Part shown: positions 11,449-22,556 of the stretch, one piece after another
How positions within the stretch are numbered: position 1 is the stretch's first letter
Layout: the number at the start of each line of letters is the position of its first letter
From: Emydura subglobosa
Lineage: Eukaryota; Chordata; Testudines; Chelidae
NCBI GenBank assembly: GCA_007922225.1
Contig: ML680053.1
Span: forward strand, 11,184,870 to 11,248,869
Length of the DNA: 64,000 bases
Reading direction: 5' to 3'
Made by a program: the position numbers and the translations under genes
Notes under the pieces: generated by a model
What the model was told of the DNA's origin: nothing
The model's input: only the letters and a program-made list of their open reading frames with translations
Databases searched by the model: none

Positions 11449-12257
11449 ACCCCACACTGGAACCCACATGGGGTATTATCAAACAGTTACAACCCAGACT
11501 CAATGGGCACACTATCCGGAAAGAAATCTTCATTAAACCATCAAACTTCTGGCCATCAAACAACCTCCCAGCCTCTCCAAGCTCACCATTGGAAACAAGC
11601 TCCCCACAGACGGGGACACACCAACTCAAACTGGCACCAAACCCTGCCAGAACAGATGCAGAACCTGCAGACGTATCTCCTCTGCTACAATGATCAATAC
11701 CCCACACAACACACCTTTCAAGATCCATGGGTCCTACACAATATGTGGTGTACCTCATCCAGTGCACTACGTGAGTGAAACCAGACAATCACTACGCTCT
11801 CGAACGAACTCGCACAGGACAATCATAAAAGATAAAAACACCCTGTCACCTGCGGAGGAACACTTTTCACAAAGAGATATCTCTATATGCAACCTATCAG
11901 TCCTCATCCTCAAAGGAAGCCTGCACAACACTTTCAAAAGACAAGCCTGGGAGCTTAAATTCATTACTTTGCGAGACACTAAAATTCATGGTCTTAAAGA
12001 CACTGGATTTATGTTTTATTCCAATAATCTGTAACCCACTAAGCCCCCCTTTTGTCCTATGACTACTGCGGTGTTAAAGGAGTCACTTTGAATGGTCCCT
12101 TAGAATATGTGCTATTATGCTAAATGATCAGTTCGACCTTATATTTAGCTGTGAGTACCTTTCCCAGACATGAGGAAGAGCTCTGTGTAGCTTGAAAACT
12201 TGTCTCTCTCACCGACAAACATTGGTCCAATGAAAGATATTACCACACCCATGTTGT
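11449..12257 (+). mobile_element. Penelope-like element, C-terminal GIY-YIG region and 3' tail (decayed)
   Basis: The plus-strand frame 11690-12034 contains a stretch of the form YVSETRQSLRSRTNSHRT, a degenerate version of the YVGET-x-R-x-L-x-x-R-x-x-x-H core of the PLE GIY-YIG endonuclease. Later parts (EEHFSQ, LSVLILKG, RQAWELKFI) match the rest of that domain. Just upstream, a CxxxCxxC-type cluster (KPCQNRCRTC, near 11640-11665) and a QPPSL stretch match the PLE linker between RT and endonuclease. The RT is missing. There are frameshifts before the GIY-YIG core, and its linker has lost about 20 residues relative to intact copies. The 3' tail, from about 12060 on, ends with the family B tail. 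Confidence 0.75.
12166..12205 (+). other. Hammerhead-like fold in the PLE tail
   Basis: AGAC (12166-12169) pairs with GTCT (12202-12205). Between them lie ATGAGGA at the CUGANGA box, a hairpin (12178-12182 with 12189-12193), GAAA (12194-12197) and ACTT. The order and spacing copy a minimal hammerhead with almost no stem III. The first box carries mutations that should abolish activity in this copy. Confidence 0.4.
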
Positions 12258-12980
12258 CTCTAAGTTATTGGCAGAAATATTCACAGAAATAGAAAAGTTT
12301 AAGATCATATTACGGAATATTTACTGAAAAGGATACTTTGAACTCAAATACGCATAATCTCCATCAGAAATCTTATCATAAGGAATCACTCTCCCAGTCA
12401 GAAGAGAAATACTATCCAAACAAAATCAATCAACATCACTTGAACTTTAAATACTTACAGTGAATGACCGGGAACAAATCTACAGACCAAGAATTATTTG
12501 TACAAGTTATTAAATTAATATCTTTGAATAAATTTGAAAATAGAAAATGTCAGAATCAGACTGTATGGAATAAAATTACCTGCTATGAATTATCTTCTCG
12601 GCTTTCATACTAATACATATCTAGGAAAGAGTAAAGAGTAACTAAGGAAAGGTACCCCAGCTTAAACTGTTCACAGGAAAAGAATGGGTTGTTCTTTTCC
12701 AAGTTTTATAATCATCAGATTAGAGTGGTTCAGGCAAAATGCTGTTTTCAGACTAGCTCTTTGTGTAACCAGCTCCCCGTAAGGGAATTGCCATTTTATT
12801 GTCATATGGCAATCAATCATTCTGATGAGAGCTGCTTTTCCAGGAAAATTTAAATTACAAGGAGCACCCTTTGGAGAATTCCATTATTCCTCTGCTTCCT
12901 TTTACGTCCTCTGAGAAAACATCAAAGAAGGAACACTCAAGAATATTTTTTATACTTTATTCCTTTAGTCAGTGTATGTA
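12258..12980. other. Intronic sequence without recognisable gene
   Basis: AT-rich. A small attgccat/atggcaat inverted repeat lies at about 12788-12812. Nothing else was assigned. Confidence 0.5.
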
Positions 12981-13262
12981 GGCCCTGGTCTACACTTACC
13001 TGGAGATTCAGCGGCAGTCGATGGGAGTTACGCAAACTACTCAGAGTAGTTTGTGGAACTCACCCTGATTGCTCTGCTTCCCTTCTGCGCGCTGTCTTCA
13101 CTGCACTGCTGTTTCTGTCGACTCAGTGCTACGCTACTTGAGGGGGTGGATTTACTCAGTCGACTTCCTGATCAACTGAGTGGGTCTACACTGTCCGCTC
13201 AATCGATCCACAAAGATTGATCTGGCAGCGGCGACTTTGCCGCCGTCAGTATAGACATACCC
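12981..13262. mobile_element. Harbinger-like MITE with internal hairpins
   Basis: The left end GGCCCTGGTCTACACTTA and the right end, complement of CAGTATAGACATACCC, form imperfect inverted ends of the GGTCTACAC type. The interior is rich in gtcga and cgatcgat-like words (agtcgacttcctgatcaact). The target duplication is not clear. Confidence 0.65.
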
Positions 13263-16200
13263 TAGGTAAAACTCCCCCTGGCTTTGCGAAAAATCACCAA
13301 GGGAAACAGGGCTGTGGGAAACTGCAAGCAAGATCACCCAGTTCCACTGCAGAGTCCCAAATAGACCCATTTTCCAAGAAAGTCAGTCACCTTATTTTTC
13401 TGCTTATCCTGAACTTGGCAGAGGAGTCCTTTCCTATAGCATGCAATTTAAGTACTGAAGATTCTTGTACTCCCAAGAGCATTTAACCAGCATGTAATCT
13501 GTGGTGTAATCCCTCATGAAACACCAGTGTTGAGGTAGCCCACAAAAAGTTTAATTTAGAAAGAATTTCTTAAGTCTGGGGGTGGGAAATCCTCTCTTCT
13601 TGTTCCACTTGGGGTCTGCATTTCCTGATAATTTTTCTGATGTAAACACTGACATTTTTAACAGTAAAAGTGAGGGGACACTAAATTTTGTGTGGAACAT
13701 GGTAACTTGGGGACTAAAATGAGGGACATCTGAGAAGTATTATCAGGCACAGTGACCTGGGGAAGTGGAGATAACCAAAAAAAGCTAGTAGCAATTGGAA
13801 AAACTCATGGAAACCAGAGATGTAGATTTTTCAGGCTTTAAGCTTTGTGTGTTTACACTTAAAAACCACTCCTGCCCACAGTAACAATGTCTAGCTCTTA
13901 GTCCTTTTAGTCAGATTTGCCAATGTAATCCAATGGCCAAAACAGTCTGTTTCATTGAGCATACCAATTCAAATATTATCACCAGGAGATGTATGAACTT
14001 GTGTTATTGAGATATAAGAGTTTTAAGGGGTTGTAATTGGGCTCTACAGATAAGCACAAATATTAAATTCTCACTGATGATACTAGTACATGCAGCAAAC
14101 ATGCTCATTCTGCGCAGTTTGACAAGTATGTTCTGCCACTCATTTGGATTAATGTTCCAGTGATCGGATTAGAGATCACAAATGCAGTTCAACACCGGCA
14201 GCTGAACCCTACTGTTTTGTTTTGATTCTGATGACCACACCACCACTTTTTAGCCTTTTCCTTGCTCCACCCCAAGAGAAAAAAAGAAAAAAACCCTACC
14301 AACTCACACAGAAGCCAATGACCATGAGCTCCACAGACTCATGCTTTCTTATCTGTGATTTCTACCCTTTAAAGATTAGTTTAATACTTACTACAGTCTA
14401 CCACCAGGCCATCATGGTACTCAGAACCTGAGACTGATGGAAGCAAGAGGGAAGACAGCTACCGTATCAGTGGAGGAAGCTTCGTTCCAAATCAGAATGA
14501 CGGCAGCATCAGGTGTTGTCCAAGCCAGGTGCTATGTCAAAGGGAGTTTGCCTCCACAGAGTCCAGCATATCTTGATCAACCAAACTGTTCTGGGTGGTT
14601 ATCAGCCTATTTACCCAGTTGTTTGCATCTAGTGACAAGAGTTGAGCATTACGGAAGGTCACATTAAAACTCTGAAGAGGGTGGACTCCTGCATTGCATT
14701 CCCCATTGCCGTAAGTGAGAGGTGTGGGAGGGAACGGAAACACAAGCACAGCGATCCCGAAAGGCTGGTATGATAAACATAGCAGTAAGGTCAACTGCTG
14801 CACAGGCAACCAGGACAGACAGACAATGCTCTGGCGGACTGTAGCCAGAGGGGTTGAAGCTGTACAACAGATGGAGAGGGAAGCGGGGCTATCGAAGGGT
14901 GAGGCATCATTGTTTCTTCTCATCAGTTATATAGCAACGTACAAGCGAAGTGAAGTCAGAGTATTTTGTGGATAATAGTGCCTGGCTCTGGGCTGCCTGC
15001 CCTCCTGTCAGAAGAATCTGTTATCAGAGGAACAAGAGTTAGGAGTATTTTCTGTCAGTTCATGACACTTTCTAAGTAGGATGTGATATATCCATTTTCA
15101 AATGTGAAAGACTAGGGAGAGGTGCTGGGACTGTCAGTGCCTCAGAGGATGGAAATTCTAGGTCAAATATCCAGCCACTGATGAAGATCATCTCCCCCAA
15201 CTGTCACACTACTGAACCTCCTGTGTGGGGGGGTGGAGGGGGGGGGGAAGATAACTACAAAAAGTTGCAGCTTGGGCTGTAATGCCACATCTGAATCTGT
15301 TAGCTGTACCTGACCCAAAGACCATTTTTGTTTAAACTCGGGGATGGTACTGACACAGTATGATGCTGGCATCAGCTGAGCATTTTCTCCCGGTGATAGA
15401 TTCAGTGAGGAGTCCACGTGGGCTCTCACAGATCCATGATGCTGAAGGCCCCTTGCCTGTGAGGTGTTGACCCAACTGTACAGACTCCCCAGGGTCAATC
15501 CGGTCACCCCAACGGCTCTGCTCTGATCTTTCTGAAAACGCTCAGCAGGTAGCATTGGGCAATTGCTCACTTGCATTAAGACTCTCTTACTCAGTGTTCT
15601 TCAGGCTTCTAGTCTGCCATCCATACTGTTTAACATGGATGTGCAGCCATTGAGGAGCTAGTGACAAAATATAGGCGATGGTGTCTTCAGGTATACAGAG
15701 CTTCCTTTTCTGGTTCTGCCTAGAAGCTTACCCACCCAGGGTGTAACGAAAACTGGAACAAGAGTAATCTGGCTAAAACCCAAATCGCTTAAAATGTAGA
15801 TAATGCAAGTGAGATTGGACATAATCTTGGGATGGAGATATTGCATGTCAGATTGCAGGAGGTGGGGAGGGAAGAGATGGCAGAAGTTATGGGATCATTA
15901 ATTATAAACCAGAACAAAAAACTTACAATGACAAGAACAAAATCATGCATCTGTCCATGCTATTCTCATAGTCCTATTTAAACTGTATTTTGTTTTTGGC
16001 TCTACAAAGACACATCAGTAAATTCTAACAAAATGATCTTCTGCACATCCTTAGATGTGGTGGATCACCTACATTCTCTGTTAATTTGCGGAGGGCTCAA
16101 AGCAGCAAAGATTGTAGGGAATGACTATTCCACAGTGTGTTTTAAGAACTGTAGTTTATAGTATAGTTACCCAACCCATTTTATGTAACTGGTTTGTAAA

Positions 16201-16978
16201 TATGTAAGGCCAGATTTGGTCAATAGATTTGCATTCACATTTATCAGTTCTGAACTGGGCCCAATATGTCATGTCCATACATAGAGTGGAATAATCAAAA
16301 TACATCACTTTTGAGCTATACTTAAGTCCACGTGGTTAAACATAAAAAAAACCAAGCCCTCCTCCCACCAGTCTGCTCTTCATCATGCTGGTATTTTCTA
16401 AGCAGGGGCGATGGATGGAGAAGCAAGGATGTGCTCACTTCCAGAACAAGAACATCAAAATATACTGGGGGTGGGAGATGTACAAGATCTTGTACAGAAC
16501 ATGATAACACTATGCCAAAGCTACTATCACAGTGCCATTGTTGAAATGGGAACAAGAGACCTTCTCTGTTCCATGTCTGCTACTCCACACAGTAATACAC
16601 ACTAGCACCAATTCCTTAAACTCTTTTCCCTGTATAAATGTGTCTGGTACGTAAAAGAAGAGAATATGAATAGCATGAAACTGTGAAACATCCCCTCCCC
16701 CCCAAAATACAGAAAACAGATTGGACCATACTAGCCTGTAACTTCAGAGCTGTGATTTCATTTCATTCCATTAAACCACAGACTTACAACCATAAATTCA
16801 TTTCCCAAACATTTCCACTGATAATTTCCATTCAACATTACTAAAAGGAGAACTCTGTAAAAAAGGAAAAGAAGAAAAAAAAAGCTCATAGAGCACATCA
16901 AAAGGGCACTTACTGGAAAACAGGCATTTGTAAGCAATTATTAACATAAAGACAAGCTTCTCTGATTGTAAAGTACAA
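13263..16978. other. Intronic sequence; two unexplained minus-strand frames
   Basis: No family was recognised. Minus-strand open frames of 137 codons (15576-15163) and 128 codons (14923-14537) are longer than typical here. I see no domain or homologue. A G-rich run at 15226-15247 interrupts the first. They could be remnants of an unidentified retroelement, or chance. Confidence 0.35.
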
Positions 16979-19807
16979 AAACTTGGTGGAATGAGGATAA
17001 TCAATGGGACACAGTAATATCAGGGTATAAAATACATTGGAAGGACAGAATAGGTTGTACTGGTTGGGGAATGGCACTATACGTGAAAGAAAGCATAGAG
17101 TTAAATTAAATAAAAATCTTAAATGAACCAAACTGTGCCATAGAATCTCTATAGATAGTAATTTCATACTTGAAAAATAAGAATATAGCAGTAGGGATAT
17201 ACTACCGACCACCTGATTAGGATGGTGATAGTGACTGTGAAATGCTCAGGGAGATTAGAGAGGCTATAAAAATAAAAAGCTCAATAACAATGGGGGATTT
17301 CAACTATCTCCATATTGACTGGGTACATGTCACCTCAGGACAGGATGCAGAGATGAAGTTTCTTCACACCTTAAATGACTGCTTCTAGGAGCAGCTAATC
17401 CTGGAACTCACAAGAGGAGAGGCAATTCTTGATTTAGTCCTAAGAGGTGAATATAGCTGAACCACTTGGTAACAGTAACCATAACAAAATAAAATTTAAC
17501 ATCCCTGTGGGGAGGTTGTGGGGGACGGACACACCAATGCAGGCCACCATGGGAGCATTTAATTTCAGAAAGGGGAACTACACAAAAATGTGGAAGTTAG
17601 TTAAACAAATTAAAAGAGACAATGCCAAAAGTGAAATCATGGAAACTTTTTAAAGACACCATAATAGAGGCTCAATTTAAATGTATACCCCAATTGAAAA
17701 AGCATAGTAAGAGGACCAAAAAAGTGCCACTGTGGTTAAACAAAGTAAAAGTACCAATTAGAGGCAAAAAGGTATCCTTTAAAAAATGGAAGTTATATTC
17801 TATTGAGGAAAATAGAAAGGAGCGTAAGCTCTGGAAAGTGAAGTGTAAAAATGTAATTAAGAAGGCCAAAAAAGAATTTGAAGAACAGCTAGCCACAGAC
17901 TTAAAAAGTAACCGAATTTTTTTTAAGAAGATCAGAAGCAGGAAGCCTGCTAAACAACCAGCAGGACCAATGAACAATCGATATGCTAAAGGAGATCGAG
18001 GAAGGTAGGACTACTGCAGAGAAACTAAATGAATTTTTTCATTGGTCTTCATGGCTGAGGATGTGAGGGAGATTCCCAAACCTGAGCCATTCTTTTTAAG
18101 TGACAAATCTGAGGAACTGTCCCAGACTGAGGTGTCATTAGAGGAGGTTTTGGAACAAACTGATAAGTTAAACAGTAAATAAGTCACCAGGATCAGATGG
18201 TATTAACCCAAGAGTTCTGAATGAGCTCAGTAGTTCTGCAATTTCATATTTGAATGCAGTATGTAACCTATCATTTAAATCAGCTTCTGTACCAGATGAC
18301 GGAAGGACAGTTAATGTGATGCCAATTTTTAAAAACAGGCTCCAGAGGTGATCCCGGCAATTACAGGCCAGTAAGCCTAACTTCAATGTCAGGCAAATTG
18401 GTTGAAACTATAGTAAAGAACAGAATTATTAGACACATAGATGAATATGATTTGTTGGGGAACAGTCAACATGGTTTTTGTAAAGGGAAATCATGCCTCA
18501 CCAATCTACTAGAATTCTTTGAGGAAGTCAACAAGCACGTGGATAAGGGTGATCCAGTGGATATAGCATGCTTAGATTTTCAGAAAGCCTTTGACAAGGT
18601 CCCTTACCAAAGGCTCTTAAGCAAAGTAAGCGGTCATGTGATAAGAGGAAACGGTCCTCTCCTAGATCAGTAACTGGTTAAAAGACAGAAAACAAAAAGA
18701 GTAGGAATAAATGGTCAATTTTCAGAATGGAGAGAGGTGTCCCCCATGGGTCTGAACTGGAACCAGTACTGTTCAACACATTCATAAATGATCTGGAAAA
18801 AAGGAGTAAACAAGTGAGGTGGCAAAATTTGCAGATGACATAAAACAACACAAGATAGTTAAGTCCAAAGCAGACTGCAAAGAGTTACAAAGGGACCTCA
18901 CAAAACCAGGTGACTGGGCAATAAAATGGCAGATGAAATTCAATGTTGATAAATTTAAAGTAATACACATTGGAAAACACAATCCCAACTATACATATAA
19001 AATGATGGGGTCTAAGTTAGCTGTTACCACTCAAGAAAGAGATCTTGGAGTCATTGTGGATTGTTCTCTGAAAACATCCACTCAATATGCAGTGGCAGCT
19101 AAGAAAACCTTAGGAACCATTAGGAAAGGTGTAGATAATAAGACAGAAAATATCGTATTGCCTCTTTATAAATCCATGGTACGCCCACATCTTCAGTACT
19201 GTATGCAGATCTGGTTGCCACATCTCAAAATAGATACATTGGAATTTGAAAAGGCACAGAAAAGAGCAATTAAAATGATTAAAGGATATGGAAAAGCTTC
19301 CATATGAGGTGACATTAATAAGGCTGGGACTTTTCAACTTGGAAAAGAGATGAGTAAGGGAGGATATAATCGAGGTCTATAAAATCATGACTGGTGTGGA
19401 GAAAGTAAATATGTAAGAGTTATTTACTCCTTCTCATAACACAAAACCTAGGGGTCACCAAATGAAATAAGCAATGGGTTTAAAATGAACAAAAGGAAGT
19501 ATTTCTTCACAAAACGCACAGTCTACCTGTGGAATTCCTTGCCAGAGGATGTTGCGAAGGCCAAGACTATACAAGGGTTAAAAAAGAACTAGATAAGTTC
19601 ATGGAGGATAGGTCCATCAATGGCTGTTAGCCACATAAAAAGGGATTGTTGTTTGCCAGAAGCTGGGGATGACTGACAGGATGGATCACTTGATGATTAC
19701 TTGTTCTGTTCATTTCCTCTGAAGCACCTGGCATTGGCCAATCTCGGAAGACAGGATACTGGGCTAAATGGACCATTGGTCTGACCCAGTGTGGCCATTC
19801 TTATGTA
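16979..19807 (+). mobile_element. CR1 LINE, 5'-truncated, endonuclease to 3' end
   Basis: In order it carries: the endonuclease segment (MGDFNYLHIDWV-type block near 17290-17330 and a TRGEAILDLVL block near 17410); a linker (17622-18008); RT ([20 protein letters not shown] at about 18450-18520, then LDFQKAFDKVP); a KFADD catalytic block at about 18825; and the thumb/end region (18819-19307). The 3' end reads ggtctgacccagtgtggcca then ttcttatgt. That tail type differs from the ATTCTATGATTCT tails of other copies here. Many frameshifts and stops show it is inactive. The 5' end is cut inside the endonuclease, as usual for CR1. Confidence 0.92.
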
Positions 19808-22556
19808 CAGAAGTGTATAAAAACGATGGGTCAGGAAAAAGTCGAGAAAGACATTTTTTTTCCCACCAGGATACAAGATCTGAAGCATGGAGTAACTGCT
19901 GATCATAAATGCCATAGATCAACTGACATGCACTTAGCAAAATACTGATATGATACTATATATAGTCAGTCTTTATTTAATTGTTAATAGAAGACTAGAG
20001 TATGGTTTCGAACATTTTCACAGTCATCATTCATTCAGAGGATCCAGCAGATTTTTTTACTTTGTTAAAGATGCTGATAGTTTGCAGATGGGTGCAGAAT
20101 TGTCACTTATTCAATTACTGAATCTATCACTGCTGGAGAATCAGAGGATTTTAATTTCAGAGGGGGAGTCTATTCAGTACTAAGAATATGAAGATGCCAA
20201 ATATTAGCAGTGATATTTTTATAATGGGCCAAGCCTTCAGAACTGGTGTCTAGATTGCATGTACAGTGTCTATACACTTACATGTCTAAATGCTTATTTA
20301 CACACACAAATACAGGGTGTGTGAGAGTGTGCATATATGCACGCTTTGGGCCCAAGTTTCTTTTAGAAGTTTGCCTTGTTACTTGCCTAAATTACATAAA
20401 CAGGTGCTTAGATATCATGGCGTTGAAAACCATATACACAGACAGACAGCCCTAGAATATCCCACTGCAGTCTATAATCTGTCATTATGAGCACACAGCC
20501 ATAGTCTGAGGTTCAAACTACCTTTCTATTATAAAAGTTTTGGACAGGGCATCTCCCCCACCCAATTTCAATAGCCTCCATCAAAGTTTACTTTAAGTTG
20601 TCCTTATGATATTTCTCCAGCATGTTCTCTTGGTCAGAAGAGAACTGTTCTTTAAAGTTCAAGATTACTTTGACAAGGCAACCTGAAGACATGACAAATT
20701 AGATTTTTCCAAAAGTCTCTAACTTTGTTTGTCTTGGAAAATCATTGCTCAAACACAGCATGGTGTAGGTGCTCCATGTTTATTTTGCTCAATTATCCAC
20801 AATGAGGATTCATGACTGAGTATTTTTAGGTAGTGTGTGCTGTTATTTTAGGATTATTCCCACCAAATCTCTATACCTTTGAACTCTGCCAAAGACCTGA
20901 TGGGAGAGTTCATGACCTTGGGGTTCAATCCTGAAAATACTATTAGGTTTCAGTCTTTCTGTTATGAGCAGCCTCATTGAGATTTTACTTGTGGCAGTAA
21001 ACACTAAGTAAATAGCTACAGAATTGGGCCCTTTTAAGATAAAACCTTTATACATCACTAGGACAGTCTGTATCCCTATGTTCACCCTTTCTGCAAGACT
21101 ATGATAAATTTGGAACAAAGTATGCTTTGTGAACGATCATTTGAAAACTCAATCTGCTGAATATTATTGTTCTGGTAAAATGTGTGTGGCAACGTTGTAT
21201 ATAAATTTATTAAACTGTATGAGACATGTTCCAAGTTTAGAAAAGCAGGCACAAACCAGTTCCTCAAAGACAAAAGGCAAACTGATGTCCTAGCCAGGTG
21301 TCAACAAAAATCAAATGGCCCATCACCTGTTTAAGCTGCTATTCTTCTGCAGGAAAAGGGTGTGAGCAACAAATTTACACGTTGGCAAAGAAACAACTGG
21401 AAGTTCCCATCCCACAGGTTTTCTGTCAACTGAACCTCAGCTGGAGATGATTCTCAAAGAAGAGTAATGTTATAAGAAAAGGGAGCAAACTCTTCAGATT
21501 ACCTCTCTCCCCTCATCTCTACTTACAGCATCAACAACACTTGAAAGACAAAGGAAGCAACATTCAACTTGTGGAGGATCCTTGCTGACAGGAATCAAGC
21601 CAGACTGCAGTAAGTATGTGGTGAAAGCAACTTTTTTGCTTTAAATTCACTTAGCTTGTTAAGTTAGATATTAATTGCATTTTACCTTTCATTTCTTTGT
21701 AATCAATTCTGACTTTTATGCCTCATTACTTGTAATCACTTAAAATTTATCTTTCTATAGTTAACTTTTTTGTTTGTTTTATCAAAACCAATGTGTGTTC
21801 AGATTGAAGTGTTTGGGAAAATTCATTTGAGATAACAGGATTCTTGCATATCATTTTCTATTAATAAAATGATGGACTTTCTCTGAGCTTTTATTATCCA
21901 GAATGAAAGAGCTGGGTAGTCACATTTCTGGGGGCAAGTCTGGGACTGGGAAGTCGCTGGTGTCACTCTGCAATATAGTTCAGGAGTGGCTGGCTACAGC
22001 ACTCACATAATTCAGCTGGAAGTAATTTACATGCTGGAGGCTGTGTGTGAGCAGGCCAGGAGTGGTTGCTCTAACACCAAAGCATGTAAAAGGCACCAGG
22101 GATTAGAGAATTGAGGGGACACGGTTGTTCAGCAGACCAGACTGTTCCCTGGACAATGTCACAGTCACTCTGATCTCAGCTTTCATTTAAAAAAAAAAAA
22201 AATCCAGCCCTTCTGATTGCAAAGAGTCTTGTAAGTGGAAAGCCATTAGCTAAAGTTGAAAGTTTGTGATGGCAATTCTTTCTTCCAGAAGTTACAGGTT
22301 ATTCACAGTCCTCCCTAGGAAGTAAATTTAAGGCTAATCCTAAAGTTGATGTGATATAACATTGAGAAGTCAAGCAAACTAATTCAGAGCATTCAAAATT
22401 CAAGTTTCTATAGCTCGTTCGATTTAGTCACATGTAGCATTTACTACTTGTCTTCCTTGTTAAACGTAAATATAATATGGCAAGTTTACTTTGAATTGGC
22501 TGAGCCTAGCTTCTCAGCTTTAACAATGCTTTGAGGGTTTTGTATTTAGGTGTCTA
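19808..22556. other. Intronic sequence without recognisable gene
   Basis: No gene and no firmly assigned repeat. An A-run lies at about 22189-22201 and an imperfect purine/CA-rich patch at 20300-20345. Confidence 0.5.
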
